Below, piece by piece: positions 1 through 10,694 of a stretch of 64,000 bases of DNA (its first letter is position 1; every line of letters begins with the position of its first letter). A program made the position numbers and the translations under genes. Below the pieces are notes generated by a model that made no database searches, was not told the DNA's origin, and saw only the letters and a list, made by a program, of their open reading frames with translations. Origin of the DNA: Paracyclopina nana. Lineage: Eukaryota > Arthropoda > Copepoda > Cyclopoida > Cyclopettidae. The stretch covers positions 5,642,001-5,706,000 of the forward strand of contig JAGUCH010000005.1 of the NCBI GenBank assembly GCA_019096065.1, written 5' to 3'.

Positions 1-81
1 ACAGAGTGTCCCACATTTTTCGGAGTGTCCTAACAGGATGAGGACTCAAGACTGGCTTTTAAATTATATGCCTGAAATTTA

Positions 82-460
82 GGCCTGGTTCACCTGCGAT
101 ATTATGATCAAAATATCGAGCGATGTTATGCTGATGGCCCGGTTCCAACAAGCAAAATCAGCATAGTCAAGAGACGTAGCTTGACTTTTTAGCATAGTCA
201 GGTCACGGCTAGCTCGCGCGCTCAGCTCGACCTGACTTAACTGGTTTACCGTACTGCACTATGCTGATATCCCGTGTTGGAACCGGGCTGATATTTACAA
301 ATATGAGGTACTTCCAAAATCATTTTTTAGATTTTTTCTTCGGATTCGGTCTTTTGGTACCAAAAGCCATCCTACTACAGTATCTAAATTCTCAGTTTCT
401 CAGTATTTCGCTCTGATAATTTGACAAAATATCAGATATTATAAGCAGGTGAACCATGCC
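82..460. mobile_element. Nested miniature inverted-repeat element (PIF/Harbinger-like MITE) in the last TOGARAM intron
   Basis: Outer terminal repeats GGCCTGGTTCACCTGC (82-97) and GCAGGTGAACCATGCC (445-460) are inverted copies with one mismatch and are flanked on both sides by TTA. A 3-bp TWA target duplication and GG-starting ends are typical of PIF/Harbinger (Tourist-type) MITEs. Inside lies a second inverted pair, GCCCGGTTCCAACA (137-150) and its complement (276-289), followed inward by ATCAGCATAGT (157-167) and its complement (258-268). The 379-bp unit therefore looks like one fold-back element containing another. There is no coding capacity. Confidence 0.72.
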
Positions 461-534
461 TTAATCTACTTCAAAAACAGTGGGACATTCTAAATTGTTG
501 GAACAAAATAATATTTTTTTGATGATTTTTCCAG

Positions 535-1122
535 GTGTGCAGAGCTGCTGTTATGGTCGTTGGTGAGCTCTTTATTCACCTAAAAAGAAACATGGAGGCA
601 GAGATCGAGAAAATCATGCTGCCTTTGATATTGAAATCCGGTGATACCAACAAATTCCTACGAGAGGATTGCAACGTGGCACTCGATGCCATCGTGGAAA
701 ATTCCTCTCCCAGCAAGGTTATCATGATTGTGTCCACTGAAGCAGTCCACCACAAAAGCCCTTTGGTCCGAACAACAGCCTCGCGAGTTTTGGCCTACAC
801 AGTCGAGAAAATGGGCGTGCACAAAGCGTTGAGTTGTGGCAAAGACATCACAGACAAATTGTTGCCAGCCATAGCCAAATTAGCCCAAGATGGCAGCCCT
901 GACGCGAGGAACTACGCGAAATCCTGCCTGCATCGCATGCTCAACGAGCATCCAGACTTTGAGAAAATCCTCAAGAAAAGCATCACGCCGAACATGATGC
1001 GAAACCTGGAGAAAGTCATTGATGCTCTCAAAAATCACGGATTCAATTTAAGTAATGGATTCTCGGGGAGAACTCCTCGAAGCCGCGGCAGCCTCGGAGG
1101 CCGGTCAAGGAAAACCCTCTAA
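535..1122 (+). CDS. TOGARAM1: TOGARAM/crescerin-like protein, last exon (C-terminal TOG domain), partial gene
   Basis: This is the final 195 codons of a gene that starts left of the window. A splice acceptor (polypyrimidine tract then CAG) ends at 534 and the reading frame opens in phase 0 with V-C-R-A-A; there is no start codon here. The sequence reads as alpha-helical HEAT/TOG repeats: motifs such as VGELFIHLKRNME, LREDCNVALDAIVEN, LVRTTASRVLAYTVEKMG and DGSPDARNYAKSCLHRML follow the helix-turn-helix pattern of the C-terminal TOG domain of TOGARAM1/FAM179/crescerin, a ciliary microtubule regulator that binds tubulin. A basic Ser/Arg/Gly-rich tail (SRGSLGGRSRKTL) follows and the protein ends at TAA. 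Family assignment is by remembered pattern; choosing TOGARAM1 over TOGARAM2 or another TOG-array protein is less certain because the first TOG domains are not in view. Confidence 0.78.
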   Translation: MCRAAVMVVGELFIHLKRNMEAEIEKIMLPLILKSGDTNKFLREDCNVALDAIVENSSPSKVIMIVSTEAVHHKSPLVRTTASRVLAYTVEKMGVHKALSCGKDITDKLLPAIAKLAQDGSPDARNYAKSCLHRMLNEHPDFEKILKKSITPNMMRNLEKVIDALKNHGFNLSNGFSGRTPRSRGSLGGRSRKTL

Positions 1123-3740
1123 AAAAATTTTTATAAGTGATACAAAAAATTATCCTGTTCTGTTTTGAAAAACTATGCGAGTTTGTTTGCAAGAAATTAC
1201 AACTTTTCTCTATATACATGTAGAGGTGAACTCGAGTAATTTGCTTTCTCTTTAGTATATTTTGTACTGTGCTATAAGTGCGCGTTGCAGCTGTGCGGTG
1301 AGTCGAAAGTATTTTCAGCGATTGCTGCATCAACTTCTACGAAGACAAAGTTATTCTAGACTATACGTATATATAAGAAAGCGTGCAATTTGCCATTTCA
1401 GCTTTACGATCTGCACTTTTGATGACGACCCTGCTTCCCTTTCAACACTCTGGATTGGAGATACTACAACATCTCTAATGTCCCGTTCATCTACTTCCTC
1501 AACAAAAAAGCTCAATTTTGATGATCTACTTAACTTTGACAAATCACCGAATATTAGAAAGCAACTCTATTTTATCCATTGTGGCCTCCAAAAAATCCAA
1601 AATATTTGAAGCTTGAAAAGGTTTTTGCGGGATAACTTATAGTGCAAAATCTTGCAAATTATGAAGAAGCCATAGCTTGCATTATTTTGTTGACGGGATG
1701 GTGCTCGAGATAAGAAGTAACGCTCGCGCTTTCTCGCGCGACGATAGACTATATAGTATACATCCGTACCCAAGGAGAGGAGAAACAGTCTCACGAGCGG
1801 CCTCGAGGGTCGTCGTAAGCAATGCAGTTTTGCTGCAGCAGCCTCAGATAACAGCTCTTGATCAGTGAACTCGTGCTTCAACCCAATCGTGACTCTAATG
1901 AAGCTATAATTTGTATTGGTGAGAAAAACACAGAACTGACAGAAGAAAAATACGAAAAGAGGAGAATATCAGCTGAAAGTAAGATATTACTAGGTACATG
2001 AATTTTTAAGCCTTATAGAAAAAATTGATTTTAAAGGGCTATATTTATTAGGTCTTTGTCTGCTCAGCTAAAATTGGATGTAACTACGTAATACTGCTCT
2101 AAAAAGTGGGCCATAAAAAAATGCCGGATTATGCTTGGAAAAAAGCCCAAAAGGTCAGACACAAGGCAAGCCTTGAAATGAGCCTGTGCAATTAATCTTC
2201 ATAATAGGAGTACATTGCAAAAATGTACTACTAAGTAAACATCAGAATGGCCAGCTAATGATGACAGGATATGGAACAATTTCCCTTATACGTTGTATCT
2301 TAGTTGCGGAGGAGCGCAGAAAAAACGCTGATAGTTCTATGCTCGATTTACTCGCAATTATTCTTGAGGATGATCAACACTAAGCCAATGTTTACACACA
2401 CTGGGAAATTCTTCAATGACTCATAAAGAGTCTTTTGACCTAGACTTTTTGCCACTTGAAAAACTCAACTTTCTCTACTTTTGCTGTAACTTACTCAGTT
2501 TATTTCATTTCTGAACGAATTTCTATTTATTCTTAAAATGTTCATCATTAACCTTCAAGAAGGCAGCCTTGGCCTTTTTTCGAGATCGAGGTGAGACGAG
2601 CAAATAAATGACGAATTAAAATTCAACCCATCTAGAAAGCAAGGTCATGCGGTCATGCATAGACTAAAGTTATACAGCTTTCTTTCTACAACAGCAACAG
2701 AAGTGGATAAAAACGACAAAAGATGCGCTCTACGTGACCAGAAATGACCACGACCTTCTTGTCGACAAGCAAAGCAGCGCAGCTATGTTCTAGTGCTGCA
2801 AAAATAGTCTACTATTCAAAATCCACGCTCAAAACCTGCAGCATGAGAATCGAAGCTCCAAGGAATGCGTAAAATCTCTGCAGCTGTCACCCTCTTTTTT
2901 TCAAGTGGCCAAAGAAGGCCTTTTTCGAAAATAAAGGCCAAATGAAGATATGTAGTCGTGGACAGTTACACATTCAATGTTTGGCTCCGCCCTCGTGTCC
3001 AATCTGACATGCATTTTGGCCTTTGACACAAACCAAAGTGATTGGGCCTAAACGGATACAGATGCCAAATACATAAATACACATCAGCGTCACAGCAAAC
3101 GTGCAAAGAGGCTGAAGGTGCAAGCTATTGAAAAATAATGCTTTCGAGGCCATTTTTCAAGCCAAGTTACTGCTATATAACAAGCTACTGTTTTCACTGC
3201 ATAAAAGATAAAGTTGTGGCGAAAATACAATTAATCAAGCCCCTGTTAGAGCATATATTGATAAAAGTGCTTCTCTACTGAGATAGATGAGCTGGCCCAA
3301 CAACAGATATGCTACTGCACCTTCTTGGTTGTCCATAGTATGTCTACACGATTTATGAAAATATTGACATAAATGACTTTAATCTCCAAAAATTGTAACA
3401 TTCGTTTAGGGAAGTAAAAGAAAAACCAGAAGATAGTACTTTAGAACACTGATTCAAGGTTCATAGTTTAAACTGGGGAAAAAATACCAGATGCGGAATT
3501 TTTCCTGTTAATGATTTTTGGCATTTTTTATGCTCGAATGGTGAAAATAGATGGGTGCCTCTGGCAATTTCTGGGAAAACAAATTGCAACTCCACCTGGC
3601 GGAGAAGTATTTTTATGTAGTCTCAATTTTCAACCTTGTTTAATTTGCATGAACTAAAGAAGATATATAAGCTATAGTCTATGCTTGTCTTCTAGATAAA
3701 AGGGATATGATCTAATAAAAGAAGACGTATCATCATCAAC
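1123..3740. other. Intergenic region between the TOG-domain gene and the PPPDE-PUL gene
   Basis: About 2.6 kb of AT-rich sequence between two plus-strand genes. The open frames here are under 120 codons, lack supporting splice signals and read as random sequence. The region must hold the 3' UTR of the upstream gene and the promoter and 5' UTR of the next; I cannot place either precisely. No RNA gene is seen. Confidence 0.5.
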
Positions 3741-6700
3741 ATGAATGGCCACGTCCTCACTTTCCCCATTGACCTATGCGTATATGACCTCAGCACCAAG
3801 ATAATCTCTCCTAATGGTACGCAAGAGAGATCATTTGGTATACATTACAATCATCTCTACTTTTTCCTTTTAGGAGATCCTCTGGAGAATCTTTGGTACA
3901 CATCGATAATCGCGTTCGGACGCGAATACGCGTACTCTTTTGCTGGAATTGAATGCTGCCAACCTGTAAGTTGGATTATTTTTCATATGCCATATTAACT
4001 CAAGAGGCAAAAAAAGATTAATGTGTTTTTTCTCTCTCAGAGGAGCACAATTTATGGGGAGCCTAAAAGAATCCAGCATATGGGAGACACAGAAATTCCG
4101 TATTCCATTTTCTTTGACTTTGTTCTCACTCTGAGTGAGAATGCTTATAGGTAACATAAGAGGCTTTGCCTATTATTAGCCTATCTTGCCTAACCACCTT
4201 TATTTCGTAGGCCAATGTCATATGAAATCCGAGGTCATAACTCAACCAAATTCTGCGACGATGTGCTTCAATTCACGTGTGGGGTTCGCATACCAAAGTA
4301 CCTGCTTGAATTGCCTCAAGACGATATTTTCACACAGTAAGGTTTTTGGTAGTATATCTATGCATTTTTAGTAAAAAAGCTTAAATTGGAAAATGGCCAA
4401 AATGGAACAAAGGGCTTTGACGAAATTTTCCAAATAAAATTAAAAACCAAAAGAATTTTTTGGTTGATAAGAAAAGCAACTTTTTGTCAACTAGAAGCAT
4501 TTTCAGGTCATTAGAAGAGCTCGTTCTGCCACTTTTGAAGAAAGTTGGAGGCTGTAACGAGGCTGCAGGCTCTAGCCCTTTGGATTTATTGCTGTCCTCA
4601 GGAGAAGCCAAAAACCAACATGTTCTTCTTAATTACATCCCTAAGGCGTCATCCCGGAAAGCTCGCGAGCCTAGCCCCGACTTGATTGAGATTCAGGCTC
4701 AAATTGAAGCCATCAGGTTTGTTACCTTTAAAGTCACCTAATTTTGTCAATTTGGGGTGAAATCCATTGCAGCTACTGAAAGTGTCACAATGGACAAGGC
4801 CACACATAAATTTCCTCAAAGCGGCTAAAAATGGCTTAAATACGGGCTTGTAATGGCTTTAAAAAGGCTTTTGCTACTATAGGATCTGAAGAGAAAAAAG
4901 GGAGCCTCTTAGGAGGTGCAGAGAAAATAGAAAACTTGGAGTTTTAAAGATCTTTTGCCAAAAGTTGAGGTGACCTTCTAAAAAGCAAAGAATCTGGTTA
5001 AATTAATCAGTTTTAAGGACAGAATAACCAGCTTAATTTTTGCTGTTACAGCCCAATATTTTGTCAAAATGCTATCAAATCGAATTATCTTCAGTAGCAA
5101 AAAGGATGAAAATTCAATTTTTTTAGATGAAAATCAGATGCTGCATATAAAATCTGCCTTTCAATCTAGGCATAACTTGGAAGCATGGCTCAAAATGCGA
5201 CGTTGGCAGCTCGGATACAACGGCTTGCAAAATCTGCTGCCGCTCTAAGATTTTCTCCCATTTTATTCCAGGGAAGATAGGAAAAACTTGAAGGAACGCA
5301 GAAGCAAATTGCGGCACTCAGTTTCACCTAGCAGTGACAAACTTTCCTCCCTGGCTTCCAAACTTGAAGTTTCAACTTGCAACAACAACAACAGCAGCAG
5401 CAGCAATCAAAGAAGCAAAAGAACGCCTTCAATGTCTCCGCCCTTATTGGAAGCCAGGAAACCGCAGCATCGAAAACCTCATCAAAGGCAACGACAAAAA
5501 AGTCCTCATCCTCGAAAAAACAGGAAAAGCTCAAGCACTGAACGGGACAGTGGGACTTCTAATTGCCAACAATGCGTGAAGATACCAGCTAAAGAAGACG
5601 ACGAAGATGAGGCTAATTCTAAAAGCCGTCGAAGCACGAGTAGAAAGCCCTCGTTGAAGAAAAGGGTCTCATTTGATGAAACACCCGTGGAAATATCTAG
5701 GGAATCCTCTCAAGTCCCAGTGGATCAAATGCCAAACGGGCATCACCATCTTCATCACACTGAAGAAGATGATGAATGTGAAGTAGATATGCTGCCAGAA
5801 TTACAGGAGGATGACTTATTTTCCACATATGACAGCTTAAAAGCCCACGCATCCCCGTCCCCGCCCCCTTTACTCTGGACTGACTTGTCCAAAGAGGAGA
5901 AGAAATCTTTGGCGGCTGCAAAGATGCTGCCACCAGAAAAAGAGGTGGTGGAAGAAAAAAGAGTTCAAAATGGTGTTGGTGCAAGTGAGGCTGAGAAGGA
6001 GCCAAAGCCCATAACTTTTCGCGAGCTAGATGTGAGTTTTCAAAAAGATTGCACGTCACAGTACATGTAGCCTAGCTGCATTGACTTTCTACTAAATGTG
6101 AGTTCATGAAAATGCACATAATGCTCCTCTTGAGAGAAAAGTTCTTGGAGGTGCTTCAAACGCACCATCCAAATCCCACCACCATTTCTTCCTGCAGGAA
6201 ATGCTTTTTCTTTCAAGTCAAAAACAGTAGCAGCCTAGTTGCTTCAAATATTTTTTAGGGCAGGAGTAAAACACAAAATAAAGAGCTGGCAAACCCACAA
6301 AAAAATTAGTCAAATGTGGCTTAATTTTTTTTGGTCAATTCTCTTGCCTGAAGACCTTATCATGGTTAGTTGGCTATACTTTTTCATAGATTTTTAATAC
6401 ATTTCAAAAGCTAGAATGTGGGCAAGGGTAAAACACAAAAATAGTACTTTAAGGAAGCAGTAGCTATTAGATTATTTTTACTAGCTTCTAAGCTTCCTCC
6501 CCTTCATATTTCAGCATTTATCTTGCTAAAAACTGTTTGTTTATCTAGAGTTGAAAATTGCTTACACTTTCAGCACATGGGAGACTTTGAAGAGTTTGTG
6601 AGAGACATAATAGATTTACTTACCCACGAGGAGCAGAATCGTCTCTATGAGATGGAAATGTGGATCATGAATGGAGAAGGCGTTTGGGTACTTGAGGACA

Positions 6701-7562
6701 ACTTCATTGCATTTCTTGGGCGAATCCTCCAGGACAGCCAGACTTTCTCCTCTGACAATAGAGTCACACTACTCAGGCTGCTCGCATATGGAGCCACACA
6801 AGAAGACTTCTCCATGATTCTGCACCTGGACAGGAAATCTCACGTCATCATGAATTATGCCAAGGAGTTTGACAAGCTGCCAATCCTGGAGCAAGAAGCT
6901 CTGGCACTCATGGTAACACTCACACCATATATTTGTCACAAAAACACCTCGATCTCACTTATATCAATTTTTTTTCACAGTTTGCCAACTTGTTTGAAAG
7001 TTGTTCAGAGTGGCTGTTGTACATTTCCGAATGGACGCAAAGCTCCACAAATTTGTCAAATGTCAAGGTGACGACCAAAGTGGCTGTGAGCTCTCTTCTT
7101 GGGGAGACATCTTCGTTACAAGACTATGGCAGCGCCATAATTCACAATTTCAGTACCAAAGAGGTCAAATCTGTGGTAAGAAACTGATCCAAACTACTGA
7201 GCTCAATTTGCTGAGTTCAGGCAGCTTTTCTCCTTTCGCAAAGTTTATGCTTAGAAAGCTCGCAACCTTTCACTAGGGAATTGATCACATGCAATAAAAA
7301 AGCCACCATAATGTTGCAGGTGTTCGACGACGTTTACACAGAATTGACAATGGCAGTTCTGCAGTTCTTCCAGGGGAAACCATCTGAAGAGAAAGTCTTT
7401 CGTTGCTTAAAGGCTTTGGTGAAATTCTGCAGTCTCTCCAGGCGAGAGGTGCCACAACTGGTTAAAATGATAGGCCCTGACCCCTCCAAATTCACGGGAA
7501 TGTCTTCTCGTGTAGACGAGCTCATCGAAGAAGTTTATGCTCACATGTCAAGAATCGAGTAA
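3741..7562 (+). CDS. DESI/PPPDE-fold pseudoenzyme fused to a PUL-like C-terminal domain
   Basis: Nine coding exons: 3741-3816, 3874-3965, 4041-4150, 4211-4336, 4507-4716, 5272-6031, 6574-6912, 6981-7175, 7320-7562; 716 residues. Residues about 9-135 follow desumoylating isopeptidase 1 (PPPDE fold): LCVYDLS, LENLWYTSI, a Gly-rich strand, GDTEIPYSIFFDFV, HNSTKFCDDVLQFTCG, RIPKYLLELP. In DESI1 the catalytic pair is His (in WHTS) and Cys (in HNC); here they are Tyr34 and Ser104, so peptidase activity is probably lost. The middle (about 205-455) is disordered, with Asn/Ser runs, RS/KR-rich stretches and acidic blocks. The last 258 residues are helical, and the pattern around VKVTTKVAVSSLLGE recalls the armadillo-like PUL domain, which binds p97/Cdc48 in other proteins. 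The start ATG has a good context (ATCAACATGA). An upstream non-coding exon cannot be excluded. Confidence 0.75.
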
Positions 7563-7832
7563 CTAAATAAGTAACCTGACTCACCCTTACTTGAATATTT
7601 TAACACAATAGAAGGATTTCAATGCAGCAGTGAATATAATATTTTCTGTACTACACACATTTTCGAGTGCAGTCACATTAATGATATCTTATATTAATAA
7701 CCATAGACTGACAAATACAGCTTATTATAGTACATATAGTACCAAATGGGTGGTATATATACTGAGAGTAACTGTTTCAAATGCATTGGTATATAGTTCT
7801 TGTCATGGCCATCACATGCAGAAGCTGTTTTT

Positions 7833-10640
7833 TCAGAGGGCCAACACTCCAGTACTCAAAGAGCCACTTGATGTTGTCAGCCTCGAAATCTTCCGGAACT
7901 TTTCCATTGAGGCTGTTGCACTTGTAGCTGAAGTAGGACTCACTATTGTGAATGATTCCGATTGGTGGATCATGGGACGATTCTCCTCTTCCACCTGAGG
8001 ATCAAGTATCTCTTTTCGAAATTGCTTGGCCTCGTCCATGCTTATCTTCTTGCTACGATGAATATGGGGCAAAATCTCATTAGTGGAAGCTTCTGAGGAG
8101 CAGCAAGATTTGGCAGAACGAGGGGAAGAAGAGCAACGCTCAATGAGGTCAACTTCAACGTGATTTGCACACGTTGAAGATGTAATATTGGATATTTTCG
8201 TAATTTTCCTGCGAGGAGAGGCATACAATGGAGACCTCACTGCATTGAGGTTGTTGCCATTATTCCCCATTCTGGAAGAGCTCTGAGATGTCGAGTTTGT
8301 ATGACGTCGAGGCCGAAAGGCGAGGCTGAAAAAGCCATTACTCCGCTGGCCTCCGGAATCACTGTTGCTGCTATTAGCTTGCACCACAGATGACCTCGTG
8401 AAACATCTGAGAAAAATCAGGGCCGTTTCAGCCTTTGTGTCCTCCACGTGATCCTCGGGATCCTCCAAATCTTCCTCATGACGCATATTGGGATGCCAAT
8501 CGTTGTGGCCTTGGAGGTTGCCTGTTTTTGAGCCTGAATAGGAGTATCCCAGGCAAATATGCCGAGCCAGCCATGGAAGCTCTCCTGTTCTGTTGTAATG
8601 CCTTATGTCATATCCCAATTTGGACAAAATCAGCACGAGCAGGAGAACCTCGATGACCACCAAAACAGCCATATAATCGATTCCGGATGAGCTGGAGCAA
8701 AAATGGCTATAATCCAATGCCACCAAATATTGATCCTAAAAAATAGCCTTATGACAGACATCCTGAGATTTGCATTTATCAGTTTGCTCACATTGCTGCA
8801 CTTCATGAGCTCCACATCCGGAAGGAAAGTTTTGTACTCAAATAGAAAGCTCTGGATCTCATTGATCGTTTCACATTCGCAAGCCCATGGGTTTTCAGCA
8901 AACATAAATCTTACTGACTGTGGATGGGCAAACACTTCAGCCACGATTGGCCGAAGTACATTCAGGTCAAACTGGAAAAAGACCATTAATTATCCTGTTA
9001 CGAAGCAGGCAAAAAAGTCCTGTTACCATGGTGAGCTTGTTAAATTGCAAATTGATCGTAGTTGGCCTATTCTTGACAAAATGGCTGCCAATCAGGTCTG
9101 ACATGCTTACAATCTCGTTATCACTTGCCATGAGTTGGCGTAATTTCGCGTAATGGTGGTTAGTTCTGATTGGCTCCAAACTTGTAATCTGAAAATTGAA
9201 ACAAGGTTGCGTGACTTCATATAGAGGAAAATGTTCCGTTTGCGGAAATGGAAGCAAAGGCTCACTTTGTTGGAAGATACATTCAAGATGAGTGTATTTG
9301 GTGGCAAAATACTGGGCAAGGCTGTCAAATTGGCGTCTGTGCAAGAAACTCTCACTTTGAGGGGAGTATTGGTGTTGATAATTGCACATTCGCACATTTC
9401 TGGGCATTTCTCAACCACAGTCTGCAAGGAAAAGGAAGTAAATGAAGAAGGCTCTCCTTTTGCTATAGGGGAAAATGCAATCTTTGCATATAAAGTTTGC
9501 ATACTTGGTTGAACTGGAGTAAATGCAATAAAGTGACATTGACATGACTCGCATTGGAGTTTTTGTGCCATATTTTGGATTTGGGCTTGGCACAAAAAGT
9601 TTTCGATGCATCCTTCACAGTTTTCCCATAGCGTTGCACCAACCAACCAGCCATGGGTGAAACATGCCAAGATGACCTCTTTTTCTCCTCATCTTCAATC
9701 TCGCTCTTGAACAAAAATGAGCTGGACTTTTGGCGTAATTCACCAATAACTGGTGCTTCTATGGTATCCCTAAAGCAAGCCCATCGATTTCCTGAGAAAA
9801 AAAGGAGAAACCATTTTTTTCACAAACCATTAAGGTCTCTTCTTTCGAAGCTTTTAATGGCCCAAAAAGGCTTTCTAAAGGAAACAGCAAAAAGGGACCA
9901 AATTTCCCACAACTGTAGTAGATTACCTGATAAGTAGATCTCTTCTATTCCTTCTAATCTGAATTCGTCGAGGTGAGATAATTGGTTATCCCTCAAGTCG
10001 AGTATCTTGAGGTTGCTTACATTCTTGCAGGCAATCAAATCGCTTTCATGACCTTGGTCACTGAAGTGCTTAATATTTTCTCTCTGGAGGCTGCAAATGT
10101 TGATGCTGTGCAAAGTGGTGTTGACGATCCGAATCCTCTCCAAGCTTGCGAGGTCGAGGCCAAGCCTCATAAAGAGATTGCTTGTCAGCTCAAGATGGTG
10201 AAGAGGTGAGGACTCTATCACCAAAGATCGTACTTTTCCATACTCCACTGTATTCCTGGAAATACATATCAAAAGCCATAGTATTTGGCACTTATTGGCT
10301 AGCTTGCAAAACTGGCAGAATCATGGAAAAAAATTAAAAGGATTCAAGGGAGGTTAATTGCTTCAATTTATGTCACTTACAGTTGCCTCGTTTGGCTGCT
10401 GCTGCTGCATTTAGAAAGCTCCTTGACCGAAGTTACGTTGCAGCACACGAGCTGGCCCTTAAAGTCTTCAGTGCATTTGCACCCATCATCACTTACTGAG
10501 GTGGGCCATTTGGAGCATAACCCAATTGGCAAATTGGAGGCTGGTGACAACGAATTGGTCACGAAATGGGGCCTCGTTTCGCAAATGAATATAGAAACGA
10601 CCAAGATTACGAGCTGTCTTCTGAAGTTGTTGTAGCTCAT
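7833..10640 (-). CDS. Type I membrane leucine-rich-repeat protein, singed wings 2/halfway-like
   Basis: Seven coding exons read on the minus strand: 10640-10381, 10255-9927, 9791-9505, 9421-9266, 9188-9027, 8971-8792, 8735-7833; 758 residues. Order of parts: signal peptide (LVILVVSIFIC), a Cys-rich N-cap (GCKCTEDFKGQLVCCNVT), leucine-rich repeats (LKILDLRDNQLSHLDEF), a GNRWAC cap, a second cap CPEMCEC, more repeats (LPSILPPNTLILNVSSNK, LQFNKLTM), a closing NPWACEC cap and a hydrophobic span near residues 479-500 (MAVLVVIEVLLLVLILSKLGY). The cytoplasmic tail is about 250 residues, Ser-rich, beginning RHYNRTGELPWLARH. This order matches the insect singed wings 2/halfway LRR family as I remember it, which has been linked to ecdysone-dependent development. 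The role here is inferred. The acceptor CCAG just beyond 10694 suggests a separate upstream 5' UTR exon. The gene converges on the PPPDE-PUL gene with 270 bp between stops. Confidence 0.78.
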
Positions 10641-10694
10641 GGTAAAATCAGAAAATCAGTTGCTTGCTTCCAACGTCATCATGTCTGATTTGGG

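Noticed and set aside
9107-9670. A continuous 187-codon frame across LRR exons 3 and 4 with several cysteines
   Set aside because: It reads through intron 3. The other frame of exon 3, joined in phase 0 at GTATGC, keeps the LRR-family caps and connects correctly to the CPEMCEC exon.
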